From: Hyphomicrobium sp. CS1BSMeth3
Lineage (GTDB): Bacteria > Pseudomonadota > Alphaproteobacteria > Rhizobiales > Hyphomicrobiaceae
Length of the DNA: 64,000 bases
Reading direction: 5' to 3'
Assembly: GCF_900117415.1 (NCBI RefSeq)
Contig: NZ_FPEI01000006.1
Span: forward strand, 806,001-870,000
Of this stretch, positions 29,967 to 39,793 are shown in pieces (within the stretch, counting starts at the first letter, position 1; each line of letters opens with the position of its first letter). A model generated the notes under the pieces. The model searched no databases and was not told where the DNA came from. It saw only the letters and a program-made list of their open reading frames with translations. The position numbers were made by a program, and so were the translations under genes.

Positions 29967-32681
29967 TCAGTCCTTGTCGCGCACCGCAGCGTTGGAGCTG
30001 ATTGCCGCCTGCGCAGCGGCAAGGCGCGCGACGGGCACGCGGAAGGGTGAGCACGAGACATAATCGAGGCCTGTCTCATGGCAGAAGGCCACCGAGCGCG
30101 GATCGCCGCCGTGCTCGCCGCAGATGCCGATCTTGAGATCGGGGTTCACCTTGCGGCCGCGTTCCGTGCCGATTGCGACGAGCTCGCCGACACCATCGCG
30201 GTCGATCGAGACGAACGGATCGACCTCGAAGATGGCCTTCTCCTCGTAGCTCGCGAGGATGGGCGCTGCGTCGTCGCGCGAGAGGCCGATGCACGTCTGC
30301 GTCAGATCGTTCGTGCCGAATGAGAAGAACTCCGCGCCATCCTCGCCGGTGGCGATCTCGGCGGCCTTCAGCGCCGCGCGCGGCAGTTCGATCATGGTGC
30401 CGATGAGGTAGCTGAGCTTGGTGCCGCTCTCGGCTTCGACGGCGCGTGCGGTCTCGCGGATGACACGCGCGAGGAGGTCGTACTCCGTGCGGTAGGCGAC
30501 CAGCGGGATCATCACCTCTGGCGTGACGCTCTTGCCGGTCCGCTTCGAGGCGGCAACGGCGGCCTCGAAGATGGCGCGCGCCTGCATCTCGGTGATCTCG
30601 GGATAGCGGATCGCGAGGCGGCATCCGCGGAAACCCAGCATGGGATTGAACTCATGGAGCTCGGTGACGCGGGCCTTCAGCGTTGCGGGCGAGATACCGA
30701 GGGCCTGTGCAACTGCTGTGATCTCGCGATCCTCGTGCGGCAGGAACTCGTGCAGTGGCGGATCGAGCAGCCGGATCGTCACCGGCCTCTCGCCCATGAT
30801 CTCGAAGAGCTGCTTGAAATCGGCCCGCTGCATGGGGAGGATCTTCGCCAGCGCCTTGCGGCGGCCAGCCTCGTCGGTCGCGCAGATCATCTCGCGCATG
30901 GCGAGAATGCGATCCTCCTCGAAGAACATGTGCTCGGTCCGGCAGAGGCCGATGCCCTCCGCGCCGAAACTCAACGCGGCTTCCGCATCGCGCGGCGTGT
31001 CGGCATTGGCACGCACACCGAGCCGGCGCACGCCGTCCGCCCAGCTCATGATCGTCGCGAAGTCGCCGGAGAGCTCGGGCTGGCGCATGGGCACCGCACC
31101 CACGATGATTTCTCCGGCCGTGCCGTCGATCGTGATCAGATCGCCTTTCCTGAACGTACGACCGTTGGCCATGAGCGTGCCGGCGGCCATGTCGATCTTG
31201 AGCGCGCTCGCGCCGCACACGCACGGCCGTCCCATGCCACGCGCGACGACGGCAGCATGGCTCGTCATGCCGCCACGCGCGGTCACGATGCCGGCAGCGG
31301 CGTGCATGCCGTGAATGTCCTCGGGGCTCGTCTCGATGCGCACGAGGATGATGCTGCGCCCCTGGGCCTTGAGCGCCTCGGCCTCATCGGAATCGAACAC
31401 GATCTCGCCCGCAGCCGCGCCCGGCGAGGCGGGCAGGCCCGTCGCGATGATGCGCTTTTCGGCATCGGGATCGATGGTCGGATGCAGGAGCTGGTCGAGC
31501 GCGCCCGGCTCGATGCGCATGAGCGCTTCCTCGCGCGAGAGAATGCCTTCCTCGGCGAGCTCGACAGCAATGCGGAAGGCGGCCGCCGTCGTGCGCTTGC
31601 CGGCGCGCGTCTGCAGCATCCACAGCTTGCCTTCCTGCACCGTGAACTCGATGTCCTGCATGTCGCGGTAGTGGCGCTCGAGCAGGTCGAAGATGCGCGT
31701 GAGCTCGCCGAATGTCTCGGGCATGAGGGTTTCGAGCGAGGGGGCGGTCTCGCCGGCTTCCTTGCGCGCGGCTTCGGTGAGCGGCTGCGGCGTGCGGATA
31801 CCCGCGACCACGTCCTCGCCCTGCGCATTCACGAGGAACTCGCCGTAGAGCTGCTTTGCGCCCGTCGAAGGATTACGCGTGAAGGCCACGCCCGTGGCCG
31901 AGGTCGGCCCCATGTTGCCGAACACCATGGCCTGGATGTTCACGGCCGTGCCCCAGTCGTCGGGAATGTCATGGAGGCGCCGGTACGTGATCGCGCGCGC
32001 ATTCTGCCAGGAGCCGAACACGGCCGAGACCGCCCCCCAGAGCTGCTCGCTCGTGTCCTGCGGGAAGGGCTTGTCGATCTCGGCCTCGATGGCCTTCTTG
32101 TACTCGGCGATGACGCCCTTCCAGTCGCCGGCGCTCAAATCGGTGTCGAGCGAGAAGCCGTTCAGGTTCTTGTGGTTCTCGAGAATTTCCTCGAACACGC
32201 TGTGGTCGACGCCGAGCACGACGTCGGCATACATCTGGATGAAGCGGCGATAGCTATCATAGGCAAAGCGCGCATTGTTCGAGCGCGCGGCCAGCCCCTC
32301 GACCGTGCGGTCATTGAGCCCGAGATTGAGGATCGTATCCATCATGCCGGGCATGGAGGCGCGCGCACCCGAGCGCACCGAGACGAGCAGCGGCGTCTCG
32401 GCATCGCCGAACTTCGCACCGACGTCGCGGCCGATCTCGTCGAGGGCGGCGAGCACGTCGGCCCGCACATCGTCGGGGATCTTGCCGCCGTTCGCATTGT
32501 AGAGCGCGCACACTTCGGTGGTGATCGTGCAGCCGGGCGGCACTGGAAGGCCGAGCGCCGCCATCTCCGCGAGATTGGCTCCTTTGCCGCCGAGGAGGGC
32601 CTTCATGTCGGCCTTGCCGTCGGTCCGCGAGGGCCCGAACAGATAGACATGGCGGCGGGTGGCAGTGGCAGTGGTCGTCAT
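29967..32681 (-). CDS. ppdK: pyruvate, phosphate dikinase
   Basis: 904 residues, full length. It interconverts pyruvate, ATP and Pi with phosphoenolpyruvate, AMP and PPi. The N-terminal ATP-grasp domain starts VYLFGPSRTDGKADMKALLG and includes GGKGANLAEM. The swivelling phosphohistidine domain has GGMTSHAAVVARGMGRPCV with the catalytic His. The C-terminal PEP/pyruvate TIM barrel includes GLCRTEHMFFEEDRILAMRE and IGICGEHGGDP. ATG at 32681 with GGAG nine bases upstream is preferred. In alphaproteobacteria it serves gluconeogenesis or anaplerosis. Confidence 0.96.
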   Translation of the reverse strand: MTTTATATRRHVYLFGPSRTDGKADMKALLGGKGANLAEMAALGLPVPPGCTITTEVCALYNANGGKIPDDVRADVLAALDEIGRDVGAKFGDAETPLLVSVRSGARASMPGMMDTILNLGLNDRTVEGLAARSNNARFAYDSYRRFIQMYADVVLGVDHSVFEEILENHKNLNGFSLDTDLSAGDWKGVIAEYKKAIEAEIDKPFPQDTSEQLWGAVSAVFGSWQNARAITYRRLHDIPDDWGTAVNIQAMVFGNMGPTSATGVAFTRNPSTGAKQLYGEFLVNAQGEDVVAGIRTPQPLTEAARKEAGETAPSLETLMPETFGELTRIFDLLERHYRDMQDIEFTVQEGKLWMLQTRAGKRTTAAAFRIAVELAEEGILSREEALMRIEPGALDQLLHPTIDPDAEKRIIATGLPASPGAAAGEIVFDSDEAEALKAQGRSIILVRIETSPEDIHGMHAAAGIVTARGGMTSHAAVVARGMGRPCVCGASALKIDMAAGTLMANGRTFRKGDLITIDGTAGEIIVGAVPMRQPELSGDFATIMSWADGVRRLGVRANADTPRDAEAALSFGAEGIGLCRTEHMFFEEDRILAMREMICATDEAGRRKALAKILPMQRADFKQLFEIMGERPVTIRLLDPPLHEFLPHEDREITAVAQALGISPATLKARVTELHEFNPMLGFRGCRLAIRYPEITEMQARAIFEAAVAASKRTGKSVTPEVMIPLVAYRTEYDLLARVIRETARAVEAESGTKLSYLIGTMIELPRAALKAAEIATGEDGAEFFSFGTNDLTQTCIGLSRDDAAPILASYEEKAIFEVDPFVSIDRDGVGELVAIGTERGRKVNPDLKIGICGEHGGDPRSVAFCHETGLDYVSCSPFRVPVARLAAAQAAISSNAAVRDKD

Positions 32682-32892
32682 CGGCTGGAGCTCCACTCAC
32701 GGTGCAAGCGGAATTGTTGCGCGCTTGCCTTATCAGGCCAGCGTGTGCGGGGAAAGGCGGAGGTGACGAGTTGTGCAACGCTGCCGCCCTTTGGCCGGTT
32801 GCAGTGCCCGCTCGGTCGCGCTTGACGGCCTCCGAGGGCGGACCGATAGACTGGCTCGCGACGCACGCGGCAAAAAACAGGGATGTAGCAGG

Positions 32893-34293
32893 ATGAGCAA
32901 CCAGCTCCGCGATGTTCTGAAGACCCTCGACGGCGGCCAACAGGCGGCGCTGGATCGGCTTTTCGACTTCCTACGCATTCCGAGCATCTCGACCGATCCG
33001 GCCTACAAGGCGGACTGCGGGCGCGCCGCGGACTGGTGCGCGAAGGAGCTCTCCGACATCGGCTTTGCCTCGGCCAAGGTCGTGCCGACGACCGGGCATC
33101 CCATGGTTGTCGCACATGACCGCGCGAAGGCCCCTGCCGGGGTGCCGCACGTTCTCTTCTACGGTCACTATGACGTGCAGCCGCCGGACCCGCTCGAGCT
33201 CTGGAAGACGCCGCCCTTCGAGCCGCGCATCGCGACCGAGAAGGGCAATGGCAAGGTCATCGTCGCGCGCGGCGCGCAGGACAATAAAGGGCAGCTCCTG
33301 ACCTTCCTCGAGGCCGCGCGCGCCTGGAAGAAGGTTGCCGGCAATCTGCCGGTCGCGGTGACGGTGCTGCTCGAAGGCGAGGAGGAATGCGGATCGCCCT
33401 CGCTCCCCGGCTTTCTCGCCAAGCATGGCAAGGAAGTGAAGCGCGACCTCGCCCTCGTCTGCGATACGGGCCAGTGGGACAAGGATACGCCCTCGATCAC
33501 GACGCAATTGCGCGGCATGGCCGCTGGCGAGCTCGTCATCAAGGCCGCCGACATCGACCTCCATTCCGGCCTCTATGGCGGTGCGGCCGCCAATCCGATC
33601 CGCGTCCTCGCGCAGATCTGCGGCGCCATGCACAAGAACGGCAAGGTCCAGACGCCCGGCTTTTACGACGGCATCGTCAAGCCGACCGCCAAGCAGCTCA
33701 AGCAGTGGAAGGCGCTGGGTTTCGACGGAAAAGCGTTTCTGGGCGGCGTGGGTCTGTCGGTCCCTGCGGGCGAGGCCGGCTATTCCGTGATGGAGCAGAT
33801 CTGGTCCCGCCCGACGCTCGAGTTCAACGGCATCACGGGCGGCTACCAGGGTGTCGGCACGAAGACGGTGATCCCGTCGAAGGCCTCGGTGAAAATCACC
33901 TGCAGGCTCGTGCCGGGCCAGGATCCGAAGCATGTGCTCGCCGGGATCAAGGCCTTTGTCGACGCGCGTTTGCCGGCCGACTGCACGGCCGAGTTCACCA
34001 CCCGGCCCGGCAGCCCCGCGATCTCCTTCGATACGAATGCGCCCTATATCGAGAAGGCCGCCCGGGCCCTGAGCGAGGAATGGGGAAAAACGGCTCCGCT
34101 GATCGCGCTCGGCGGCTCCATCCCGATCGTCCAATCGTTCCGCGAGGTCCTCGGCATGGACAGCCTTCTGATCGGCTTCGGCCTCGAAGACGACCGCGTC
34201 CATTCGCCGAACGAGAAGTACAACCTGAGCTCGTTCAGGAAAGGTGCGCGGAGCTGGGCGCGCATCCTCGCAGAGCTCGGTCAGCCTGCCTGA
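32893..34293 (+). CDS. M20 family metallopeptidase (dipeptidase / ArgE-DapE type)
   Basis: 466 residues. Zinc-binding motifs are present: [10 protein letters not shown] (His and Asp, catalytic Asp two residues on), [14 protein letters not shown] (Asp), [12 protein letters not shown] (catalytic Glu and Glu ligand), VCDTG (Asp). A lid/dimerisation domain follows ([20 protein letters not shown]), and a final His is in [10 protein letters not shown]. Cytoplasmic peptidase of broad substrate range. The exact peptide is unknown. ATG at 32893 matches the family start ([20 protein letters not shown]). Confidence 0.9.
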   Translation: MSNQLRDVLKTLDGGQQAALDRLFDFLRIPSISTDPAYKADCGRAADWCAKELSDIGFASAKVVPTTGHPMVVAHDRAKAPAGVPHVLFYGHYDVQPPDPLELWKTPPFEPRIATEKGNGKVIVARGAQDNKGQLLTFLEAARAWKKVAGNLPVAVTVLLEGEEECGSPSLPGFLAKHGKEVKRDLALVCDTGQWDKDTPSITTQLRGMAAGELVIKAADIDLHSGLYGGAAANPIRVLAQICGAMHKNGKVQTPGFYDGIVKPTAKQLKQWKALGFDGKAFLGGVGLSVPAGEAGYSVMEQIWSRPTLEFNGITGGYQGVGTKTVIPSKASVKITCRLVPGQDPKHVLAGIKAFVDARLPADCTAEFTTRPGSPAISFDTNAPYIEKAARALSEEWGKTAPLIALGGSIPIVQSFREVLGMDSLLIGFGLEDDRVHSPNEKYNLSSFRKGARSWARILAELGQPA

Positions 34294-34298
34294 TTTGC

Positions 34299-34316
34299 GA
34301 CCGCGAGCGGGCGGTC
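34299..34316 (+). terminator. weak terminator-like hairpin after the peptidase gene
   Basis: GACCGC (34299-34304) pairs with GCGGTC (34311-34316) around a six-base loop, six bases past the stop, followed only by TTGTGG. Probably a weak terminator. Confidence 0.35.
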
Positions 34317-34650
34317 TTGTGGACAAAATGTGGACAAGAATCACGCCCCCGTGATTCGGCAGTCTGGTCCGTTAACGGATTGATCGTGTTGCTCTGACTA
34401 AGTGCACCAAATCAATCACATTCCCGTTATGGGGAACACGGGTTGTGTATTGATCACGATCAGGATGAACAGTGCAAATTTGGGCCGTCATTAAGTTGAC
34501 GTGAACGGATAGCAAGCACTATTTCATCGCAATCCGCTCGTATCTTGCTCACTCGTCATGAGTTCCGGTGCGAGCCTTAAGTGAACCAGGTTGCGGGGTG
34601 GCGCGTTCTGTCGCTGGCAAGCTGGGTCTCAAGAAACGGGGGTTAAGCGA
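34317..34650. other. 334-bp leader and promoter region of the first beta-barrel gene
   Basis: No gene seen. AT-richer than its surroundings (around 34370-34560), with TTGATCGTGTTG and TATCTTGC segments that could serve as promoter elements. The long leader suggests regulation at RNA level, but no conserved motif was recognised. Confidence 0.35.
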
Positions 34651-35316
34651 ATGTCTCGTGGTTTTCTCGTGAAGAGCGTGATGGCGGCTGCGCTCGCCAT
34701 GGTGGTTGCTGCCCCGGCCGTCCAGGCAGCCGACCTCGGCGGTCGCCCGTCGTACAAGGACGAGCCGGACTACGGCCCGCCGCGCTACATGTGGACGGGC
34801 CTCTATGCCGGTCTGCAGGCTGGTTATAGCTGGAGCGATGCTTATCTCTTCGATGGCGGTGGCGTTTACGCCAACCCGCAGCCGGAGGGCTTCCTTGGCG
34901 GTGCGACGCTCGGCTACAACTTCCAGCGTGGCTCCATTGTCTGGGGTCTTGAGACGGACTTCTCGTTCGCAGATGTTTCGGGATCGCACGGCGTAAGCTC
35001 CGCAAAGATGGATTGGCTCTGGACGCTGCGTGGCCGTGTCGGTGTCGACATGAACGGCTGGATGCCCTACTTCACGGGTGGCTTGGCGGTAGCCGACGTT
35101 TCTGCATCGGACAACGTAGGATCTGGCAGCGAGACCGTCACCGGCTGGACCATCGGTGGTGGTCTGGAAGTGAAGCTCGACCGGAACTGGAGCTTCAAGG
35201 GCGAGTATCTCTACGTCAACCTGGATGATGCCTTCCGCCTGAGCGGTCCTGGCGGTGCGCGCGCTACGCTCGAGGACATGCACGTCGTCCGCGCCGGTAT
35301 CAACTACAAGTTCTGA
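34651..35316 (+). CDS. outer-membrane beta-barrel protein (first of a tandem pair)
   Basis: 221 residues. Signal peptide (MSRGFLVKSVMAAALAMVVA, cleavage after VQA) then ADLGGRPSYKDEPDYGPPRY, the entry segment of rhizobial Omp25/RopB-like 8-stranded barrels. Alternating strands include MWTGLYAGLQAGYSWSD, EGFLGGATLGYNFQ, IVWGLETDFSFADVSG and a C-terminal VVRAGINYKF ending in Phe, the BAM signal. The neighbour at 35614 is a clear paralogue, and both end in the same terminator. Confidence 0.88.
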   Translation: MSRGFLVKSVMAAALAMVVAAPAVQAADLGGRPSYKDEPDYGPPRYMWTGLYAGLQAGYSWSDAYLFDGGGVYANPQPEGFLGGATLGYNFQRGSIVWGLETDFSFADVSGSHGVSSAKMDWLWTLRGRVGVDMNGWMPYFTGGLAVADVSASDNVGSGSETVTGWTIGGGLEVKLDRNWSFKGEYLYVNLDDAFRLSGPGGARATLEDMHVVRAGINYKF

Positions 35317-35358
35317 TCTGACAGGACGGCCGGCGCCCAACGGCCAGAATTCAGCACA

Positions 35359-35390
35359 ACGCCCGCCGGATCATTCCGGCGGGCGTTTTG
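35359..35390 (+). terminator. Rho-independent terminator
   Basis: ACGCCCGCCGGA (35359-35370) pairs perfectly with TCCGGCGGGCGT (35375-35386) around TCAT, followed by TTTGTTT. An identical copy follows the next gene at 36333. Confidence 0.93.
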
Positions 35391-35613
35391 TTTATTGCGG
35401 TGGGCCTGCAGCGTTGTGTTGCTGGCCAGCATCTTGATTGGAAAACAAATAAGCACGACCCACTGCTTCGATTGACGCGTATACATCGCAAGGTTTAACT
35501 CACATATCAGGCGCGTCCGTAGTGCTCGAGCGAGGCACTGTTACAAGCATTCGGCCGCCCGCACGCATTACTTCACATCAGAGAAGCCAGAGCCAAGGCT
35601 TAAGGGGGCGTCC

Positions 35614-36300
35614 ATGTCGTGGAAGTCGGTCTTGAAATTTGCTGCGCCGGTTTTGCTTGCCGTTGCAGTCGCGATCCCGACGGCAGAGGCTGCTGATCTC
35701 GGACGCCCGTCACTGAAAGATGGCCCGGACTACGGCGCGCCGCGCTATCTTTGGACGGGTGCGTATGCGGGGCTGCAGGCGGGTTATGGATGGGGTACGT
35801 CGCGTCAGACCAATATCGACACTCTCATCACCACCAGAGACTACGACACCGACGGTTTTATTGGCGGTGGAACGCTCGGCTACAACTCGCAAACGGGGCA
35901 ATTCGTGTGGGGTTTCGAGGGTGACCTCTCCTACACCGATGTTTCGGGTTCCTCGACCGTGGCCTGCATCGCCGGATGCTCGTCGTCGCTCAACTGGCTT
36001 ATGACCCTGCGCGCACGAGTAGGCTGGGATATGAACGGCTGGATGCCCTATGTGACGGCTGGCATGGCCATAGCCGATGCTCACGTGAGCACCAATGGCG
36101 CCGGCAGCAGGACGGATACCTTGGCGGGCTGGACTGCTGGTGGCGGTGTCGAGGTCAAGATCGATCGGAATTGGAGTGTCAAGGCCGAGTATCTCTTCGT
36201 CGACCTTGGCGACATGCGCAACACGGTTCCGGGCGCACGGATCAATGTCGATTTTGACGAGCTTCACGTCGTCCGCGGTGGCATCAACTACAAGTTCTGA
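35614..36300 (+). CDS. outer-membrane beta-barrel protein (second of a tandem pair)
   Basis: 228 residues, paralogue of the preceding gene: signal peptide ending in AEA, then ADLGRPSLKDGPDYGAPRYL, the strands WTGAYAGLQAGYGWGTS and GFIGGGTLGYNSQ, and C-terminal VVRGGINYKF. It differs by a Cys pair in an extracellular loop (VACIAGCSSS) that could form a disulfide. Small structural barrel or porin. Substrate unknown. Confidence 0.88.
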   Translation: MSWKSVLKFAAPVLLAVAVAIPTAEAADLGRPSLKDGPDYGAPRYLWTGAYAGLQAGYGWGTSRQTNIDTLITTRDYDTDGFIGGGTLGYNSQTGQFVWGFEGDLSYTDVSGSSTVACIAGCSSSLNWLMTLRARVGWDMNGWMPYVTAGMAIADAHVSTNGAGSRTDTLAGWTAGGGVEVKIDRNWSVKAEYLFVDLGDMRNTVPGARINVDFDELHVVRGGINYKF

Positions 36301-36332
36301 CGGCGCCTCGCCCTAGTCCGCGAAAACGCACA

Positions 36333-36365
36333 ACGCCCGCCGGATCATTCCGGCGGGCGTTTTGT
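36333..36365 (+). terminator. Rho-independent terminator (identical to 35359)
   Basis: Same 12-bp stem and TCAT loop as the upstream copy, with TTTTG after it. The identity covers the flanking CACA and TTTTGTTT as well, showing that the terminator was duplicated with the gene. Confidence 0.93.
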
Positions 36366-36376
36366 TTTGCCCGTCC

Positions 36377-37459
36377 TCAGGCCGAGAGGTGCTTCACTTT
36401 CGGCAGGACTTCCTTCGCGAGCAGCTCGAGCGAGTGCCGCCACGCTTGCGGATGATCCACGTAGTCGAAGCCGAACACGAGCAGGTGCCCGAAACCGCCG
36501 ACGTCATTGTGGATCTTCTCGATCTTCTCCGCGACCGTCGCCGGCGAGCCGATGATCCAGTTGTGCTTGGCGCAATACTCCGGGGTGACGTCGCTGTCGG
36601 GTACGCTCTGGTCGTGCTTGAGGTAGGGAAGGAAGTCGAAGTTCGCGAGGAGCTGGAGGAAGTACTCGCGCATCATGCGGCCCATGTGCAGCTCGACGGA
36701 CAGGCGCTCGGCCTCCGCGTCCGTATCCGCGACGAACACCTCGCGCACCAAACGCCATTCGCGGCGGTTCGGCTTGCGTCCCGTCTTCGCCGCGCCCGCT
36801 TCGACCGACTCCCAGTGGCTGGAGACATAGGCCGGGTTCAAGTTCAGGCTCATCGGGATATAGCCGCGCTCACCGGCGAGCTTCAGCGTGTCCGATCCTT
36901 TGGAGAGTCCGGCGACGCCGATCGGCGGGAAGGGTTTCTGCAGGGGTTTGATGTGCGGTTTGAGGAACCCGTACATCATCTCGGGGTTCTTCACGGTCCA
37001 GAACTTGCCGACGTATTCGAAGGGCTCGTTCGTCGACCAGAGCTTGAGGATGATGTCGAGCGCTTCCCGCGTCATCTCGCGGTTGACGCCGGTGTTGCCA
37101 TCGACGTTGAACATGGCCCAGTCGCTCGGCAGGCCCGAGGCGGCGACACCGAAGTTCAGGCGGCCGCCCGAAATGTGGTCGAGCATGGCGACGCGGTTCG
37201 CAAGCTCGGCGGGGTGATGATAGGGAAGAAGGAAGCCACCCGGCCCGAGGCGGATGTTCTTCGTCTGCATGAGCGCCTGTGCGACGACGAGGTCGGGCGA
37301 GGGGTGCGGCTCCCATGGCGCGGTGTGATGCTCGCCGATCCAAGCTTCCTTGTAGCCGAGCTCGTCGAGCCAGCGGATGACCTGCAGCTCCCACTCGTGG
37401 CCGTCCTTGAGCGGCCTCTCGGGGGGATGCGACGGCATTGTGAAATAGCCGAGTTCCAT
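36377..37459 (-). CDS. LLM class flavin-dependent oxidoreductase (bacterial luciferase-like)
   Basis: 360 residues of a TIM-barrel flavin monooxygenase: MELGYFTMPSHPPERPLKDG at the start, then YKEAWIGEHHTAPWEPHPSP with the His pair, LGPGGFLLPYHHPAELANRV and FGVAASGLPSDWAMF. It uses reduced flavin and oxygen on an unknown substrate. The EWELQVIRWLDELGY start is close to limonene/alkane-type LLM proteins. GGAGG before the ATG at 37459 decides the start. Convergent with the beta-barrel genes. Confidence 0.88.
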   Translation of the reverse strand: MELGYFTMPSHPPERPLKDGHEWELQVIRWLDELGYKEAWIGEHHTAPWEPHPSPDLVVAQALMQTKNIRLGPGGFLLPYHHPAELANRVAMLDHISGGRLNFGVAASGLPSDWAMFNVDGNTGVNREMTREALDIILKLWSTNEPFEYVGKFWTVKNPEMMYGFLKPHIKPLQKPFPPIGVAGLSKGSDTLKLAGERGYIPMSLNLNPAYVSSHWESVEAGAAKTGRKPNRREWRLVREVFVADTDAEAERLSVELHMGRMMREYFLQLLANFDFLPYLKHDQSVPDSDVTPEYCAKHNWIIGSPATVAEKIEKIHNDVGGFGHLLVFGFDYVDHPQAWRHSLELLAKEVLPKVKHLSA

Positions 37460-37690
37460 GGGGGTTCCTCCATCGGATTTGTCGGTCGCTCCGAATTCTC
37501 GAAGCAACTCGTTGGCTGGCGGGCGGCAGTTGTGTCCGTCGTCCCGCAAGCGCGTGCCGGTTTCCGGCACTGATCAGTCTGCATCAGATTTAGGCGGATT
37601 GACTATCACGGTTGCGCGACGCGCGTTGCCGGTACGGCATCGGAAGTATGCAAGGCGTGATGGTCTGGAAGGCGGAGGCAGGCGTGGCGT

Positions 37691-38890
37691 TCAGGCGCGG
37701 CGCAGCACTGGCTCGGCGCATGGCTCGGAAGGAATTCTCGAGCGGAGGATGCGCCCGCCGATCGAGCGCAGGGTGTACTCGACGGAAGAGGCCAGCAGAC
37801 GCTCGGCATTGGCCATGGCCTCGGCCAATGGCATGGGGCGCGTGTTGATGCTCCGGTAGGCGCTGATGCCGTGATCGAGATTGGCCTCGGCGCCCTCACC
37901 GATACGGCCGGCAAAGGCGATCACCGGAATGCCATACGCGGCAGCACGACGGCCGACTTCTGCAGGGATCTTTCCGAAAGGCGTTTGCCCGTCGAGGCTT
38001 CCTTCGGCCGTAAGTACGAGGTCGGCTTCGGGGAGGCGGCGGTCGAAGCATGTGTAGCGCATGACGATGTCGTAGCGAGGATGGAGCACGGCGCCGCAGA
38101 TCGCAGCCAACGCGGCGCCGATGCCGCCCGAAGCGCCTGCCCCCGCCAGGTTGGCGACATCGACGCCGGTGGCCTCTCGCAGGCGCTGGGCGAAGTTCGC
38201 CATCGCCCGCTCGAGAACGTCGATCTGATCAGGCCGCGCGCCCTTCTGCGGACCATAGATCCGCGTGACCCCGCGCGCGCCGAGGAGCGCATTGTGCGGG
38301 TTCACTGCGGCATCGATCCGTACTTTGGCCAGGCGCGCGTCGATGCCGCGGAGATCGATGCCGGCGAGCCCCGCCAGCGCGGCGCCACCGCGGTCGATAG
38401 TCCGGCCATTCCTGTCGAGAAGGTGCGCACCGAGGGCCTGGGCCATGCCCGCACCGCCGTCGTTTACACCACTGTCGCCGCAGCCGACGATGATCCGATC
38501 TGCCCGGCGGTCGAGTGCTGCGCGGATAAGCTCTCCGACGCCGAAGCTGGTCGTCTCCGAGGGATTGCGTTGCCCCTCAGGAATGAGCGCGAGCCCGGCC
38601 GCGGAAGCTATATCGACGACGGCTGTACGCGCTCTTCCAACGCCGAGAAAGCCGATGTGTGCCTGAACAGGTGCGCCGGTCGGGCCGGTTACTTCGACAG
38701 CGTGGAGCGTGCCGTTTGTCGCCCGGACGAGGGCCGCAGTGAAGCCTTCGCCGCCATCGGCAATGGGGGCTTCGAAAATGCGTGCATCTCGCCATGCGCG
38801 ACGCACGCCGATGGCCATGGCGGCAGCGGCCTCATGTGCGGAGAGGCATTCCTTGAGCCCGCTCGGGGCAATGAGGACAGTGATGCACAT
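37691..38890 (-). CDS. glycerate kinase (GlxK/GarK type)
   Basis: 399 residues. The N-terminal ITVLIAPSGLKECLSAHEAA, IADGGEGFTAAL, GCGDSGVNDGGAGMAQALGA and NLAGAGASGGIGAALAA match the type I glycerate kinase fold, and ADLVLTAEGSLDGQTPFGK is the substrate loop. It phosphorylates glycerate to 2-phosphoglycerate in glyoxylate or photorespiratory-like metabolism. ATG at 38890 begins the conserved sequence. Confidence 0.9.
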   Translation of the reverse strand: MCITVLIAPSGLKECLSAHEAAAAMAIGVRRAWRDARIFEAPIADGGEGFTAALVRATNGTLHAVEVTGPTGAPVQAHIGFLGVGRARTAVVDIASAAGLALIPEGQRNPSETTSFGVGELIRAALDRRADRIIVGCGDSGVNDGGAGMAQALGAHLLDRNGRTIDRGGAALAGLAGIDLRGIDARLAKVRIDAAVNPHNALLGARGVTRIYGPQKGARPDQIDVLERAMANFAQRLREATGVDVANLAGAGASGGIGAALAAICGAVLHPRYDIVMRYTCFDRRLPEADLVLTAEGSLDGQTPFGKIPAEVGRRAAAYGIPVIAFAGRIGEGAEANLDHGISAYRSINTRPMPLAEAMANAERLLASSVEYTLRSIGGRILRSRIPSEPCAEPVLRRA

Positions 38891-39004
38891 GGGGCTGCGC
38901 GCGCTCCGGTCTGGTGGCCGTCTTGCCATCGGGAAACGCGCGCATCGCGGGGGCTATTCCCGAGCACATTGCAGAAAGCAGGCGCGAAGCCGCCCCGGTC
39001 GCGC

Positions 39005-39793
39005 TCACCGCCAGCCGTGGGCAATGAGGCGTTGCTCTTCCTCAGGAGGCAATGCCTTCGTCGCGCCGAGAATGCTGAGCAGCCCTTCGAGCGCGTCCTT
39101 CTCCTCGGCGCCGGATGGCACGAAGTCGCTTCCGCCCGATGGCGATGACGCCGCAATGCGTGCCGTGCCCTCGACAATCCATGTGCGGCTCGCGGAATCA
39201 CGGCAGGCGATGCCAGCGAGCCGCGCCTGCATGGTTTTATCGAGCGCCTCGACCTCGCGACAGATGCGCCCATTTCGATCGCGCAAGGTTGCGACGATCA
39301 TCAGATGCTCGCTGCCTTGTGCATCTCGCTCCTGAAGTGCGACGGGCGTGCCGCTCGGGCGCGTCTCGAGGATCTCGGCGAGCGCTGTGCCTGACGGAAT
39401 CGGCCCAAGTGCCATGACAGGCCCCTGCAAGACCGGCGCGGGCTGGCGCAGGAACAGCGCAGCCGCCAGCCCGAGCACGAGAGCGATGCTTGCGGCGAGC
39501 GGCAACATACTGCGCCAGAGCGGCGGCCGCGCCTTACGCGCAGGCGGGAAATTCGTGACGCTCGCCGCAGGTGCTTCGGTGCCGAGCACGGTGCGAACAA
39601 GGGCATCCGATACAGGCTCCGCTGCCATGTCCGCAAATGCTGCGCGCGCAAGGGTCGCCGTGCTGCGGAAACTCTCGACGGTGGCGCGCGCCTCGGCATC
39701 GTTCTCAAGAGCCGCCCCGACCTCCGCCGCTTCGGCGGGTGGAAGAGCGCCGTCGGCATAGGCCATCAGCGTTTCGTCCGAGAAGCGGCTCAT
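39005..39793 (-). CDS. anti-sigma factor, transmembrane
   Basis: 262 residues. N-terminal anti-sigma domain (FSDETLMAYADGALPPAEAA, about 4-60), one transmembrane helix (LPLAASIALVLGLAAALFL, about 95-115) and a periplasmic domain with two Cys residues (GRICREVEAL and LAGIACRDSA). Its ATG overlaps the sigma stop as ATGA, so the pair is coupled. It should hold the ECF factor at the membrane until an envelope signal arrives. Confidence 0.85.
   Translation of the reverse strand: MSRFSDETLMAYADGALPPAEAAEVGAALENDAEARATVESFRSTATLARAAFADMAAEPVSDALVRTVLGTEAPAASVTNFPPARKARPPLWRSMLPLAASIALVLGLAAALFLRQPAPVLQGPVMALGPIPSGTALAEILETRPSGTPVALQERDAQGSEHLMIVATLRDRNGRICREVEALDKTMQARLAGIACRDSASRTWIVEGTARIAASSPSGGSDFVPSGAEEKDALEGLLSILGATKALPPEEEQRLIAHGWR

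Noticed and set aside
30654-32825. A 723-codon open frame on the plus strand
   Set aside because: It is the antisense shadow of the ppdK gene in GC-rich DNA. It has no ribosome site and reads as Arg/Ala/His-rich.
32971-34344. A 457-codon minus-strand frame
   Set aside because: Antisense to the M20 peptidase, whose metal ligands are all present.
36362-37573. A 403-codon plus-strand frame
   Set aside because: Antisense to the LLM oxidoreductase, which has a clear family match and ribosome site.
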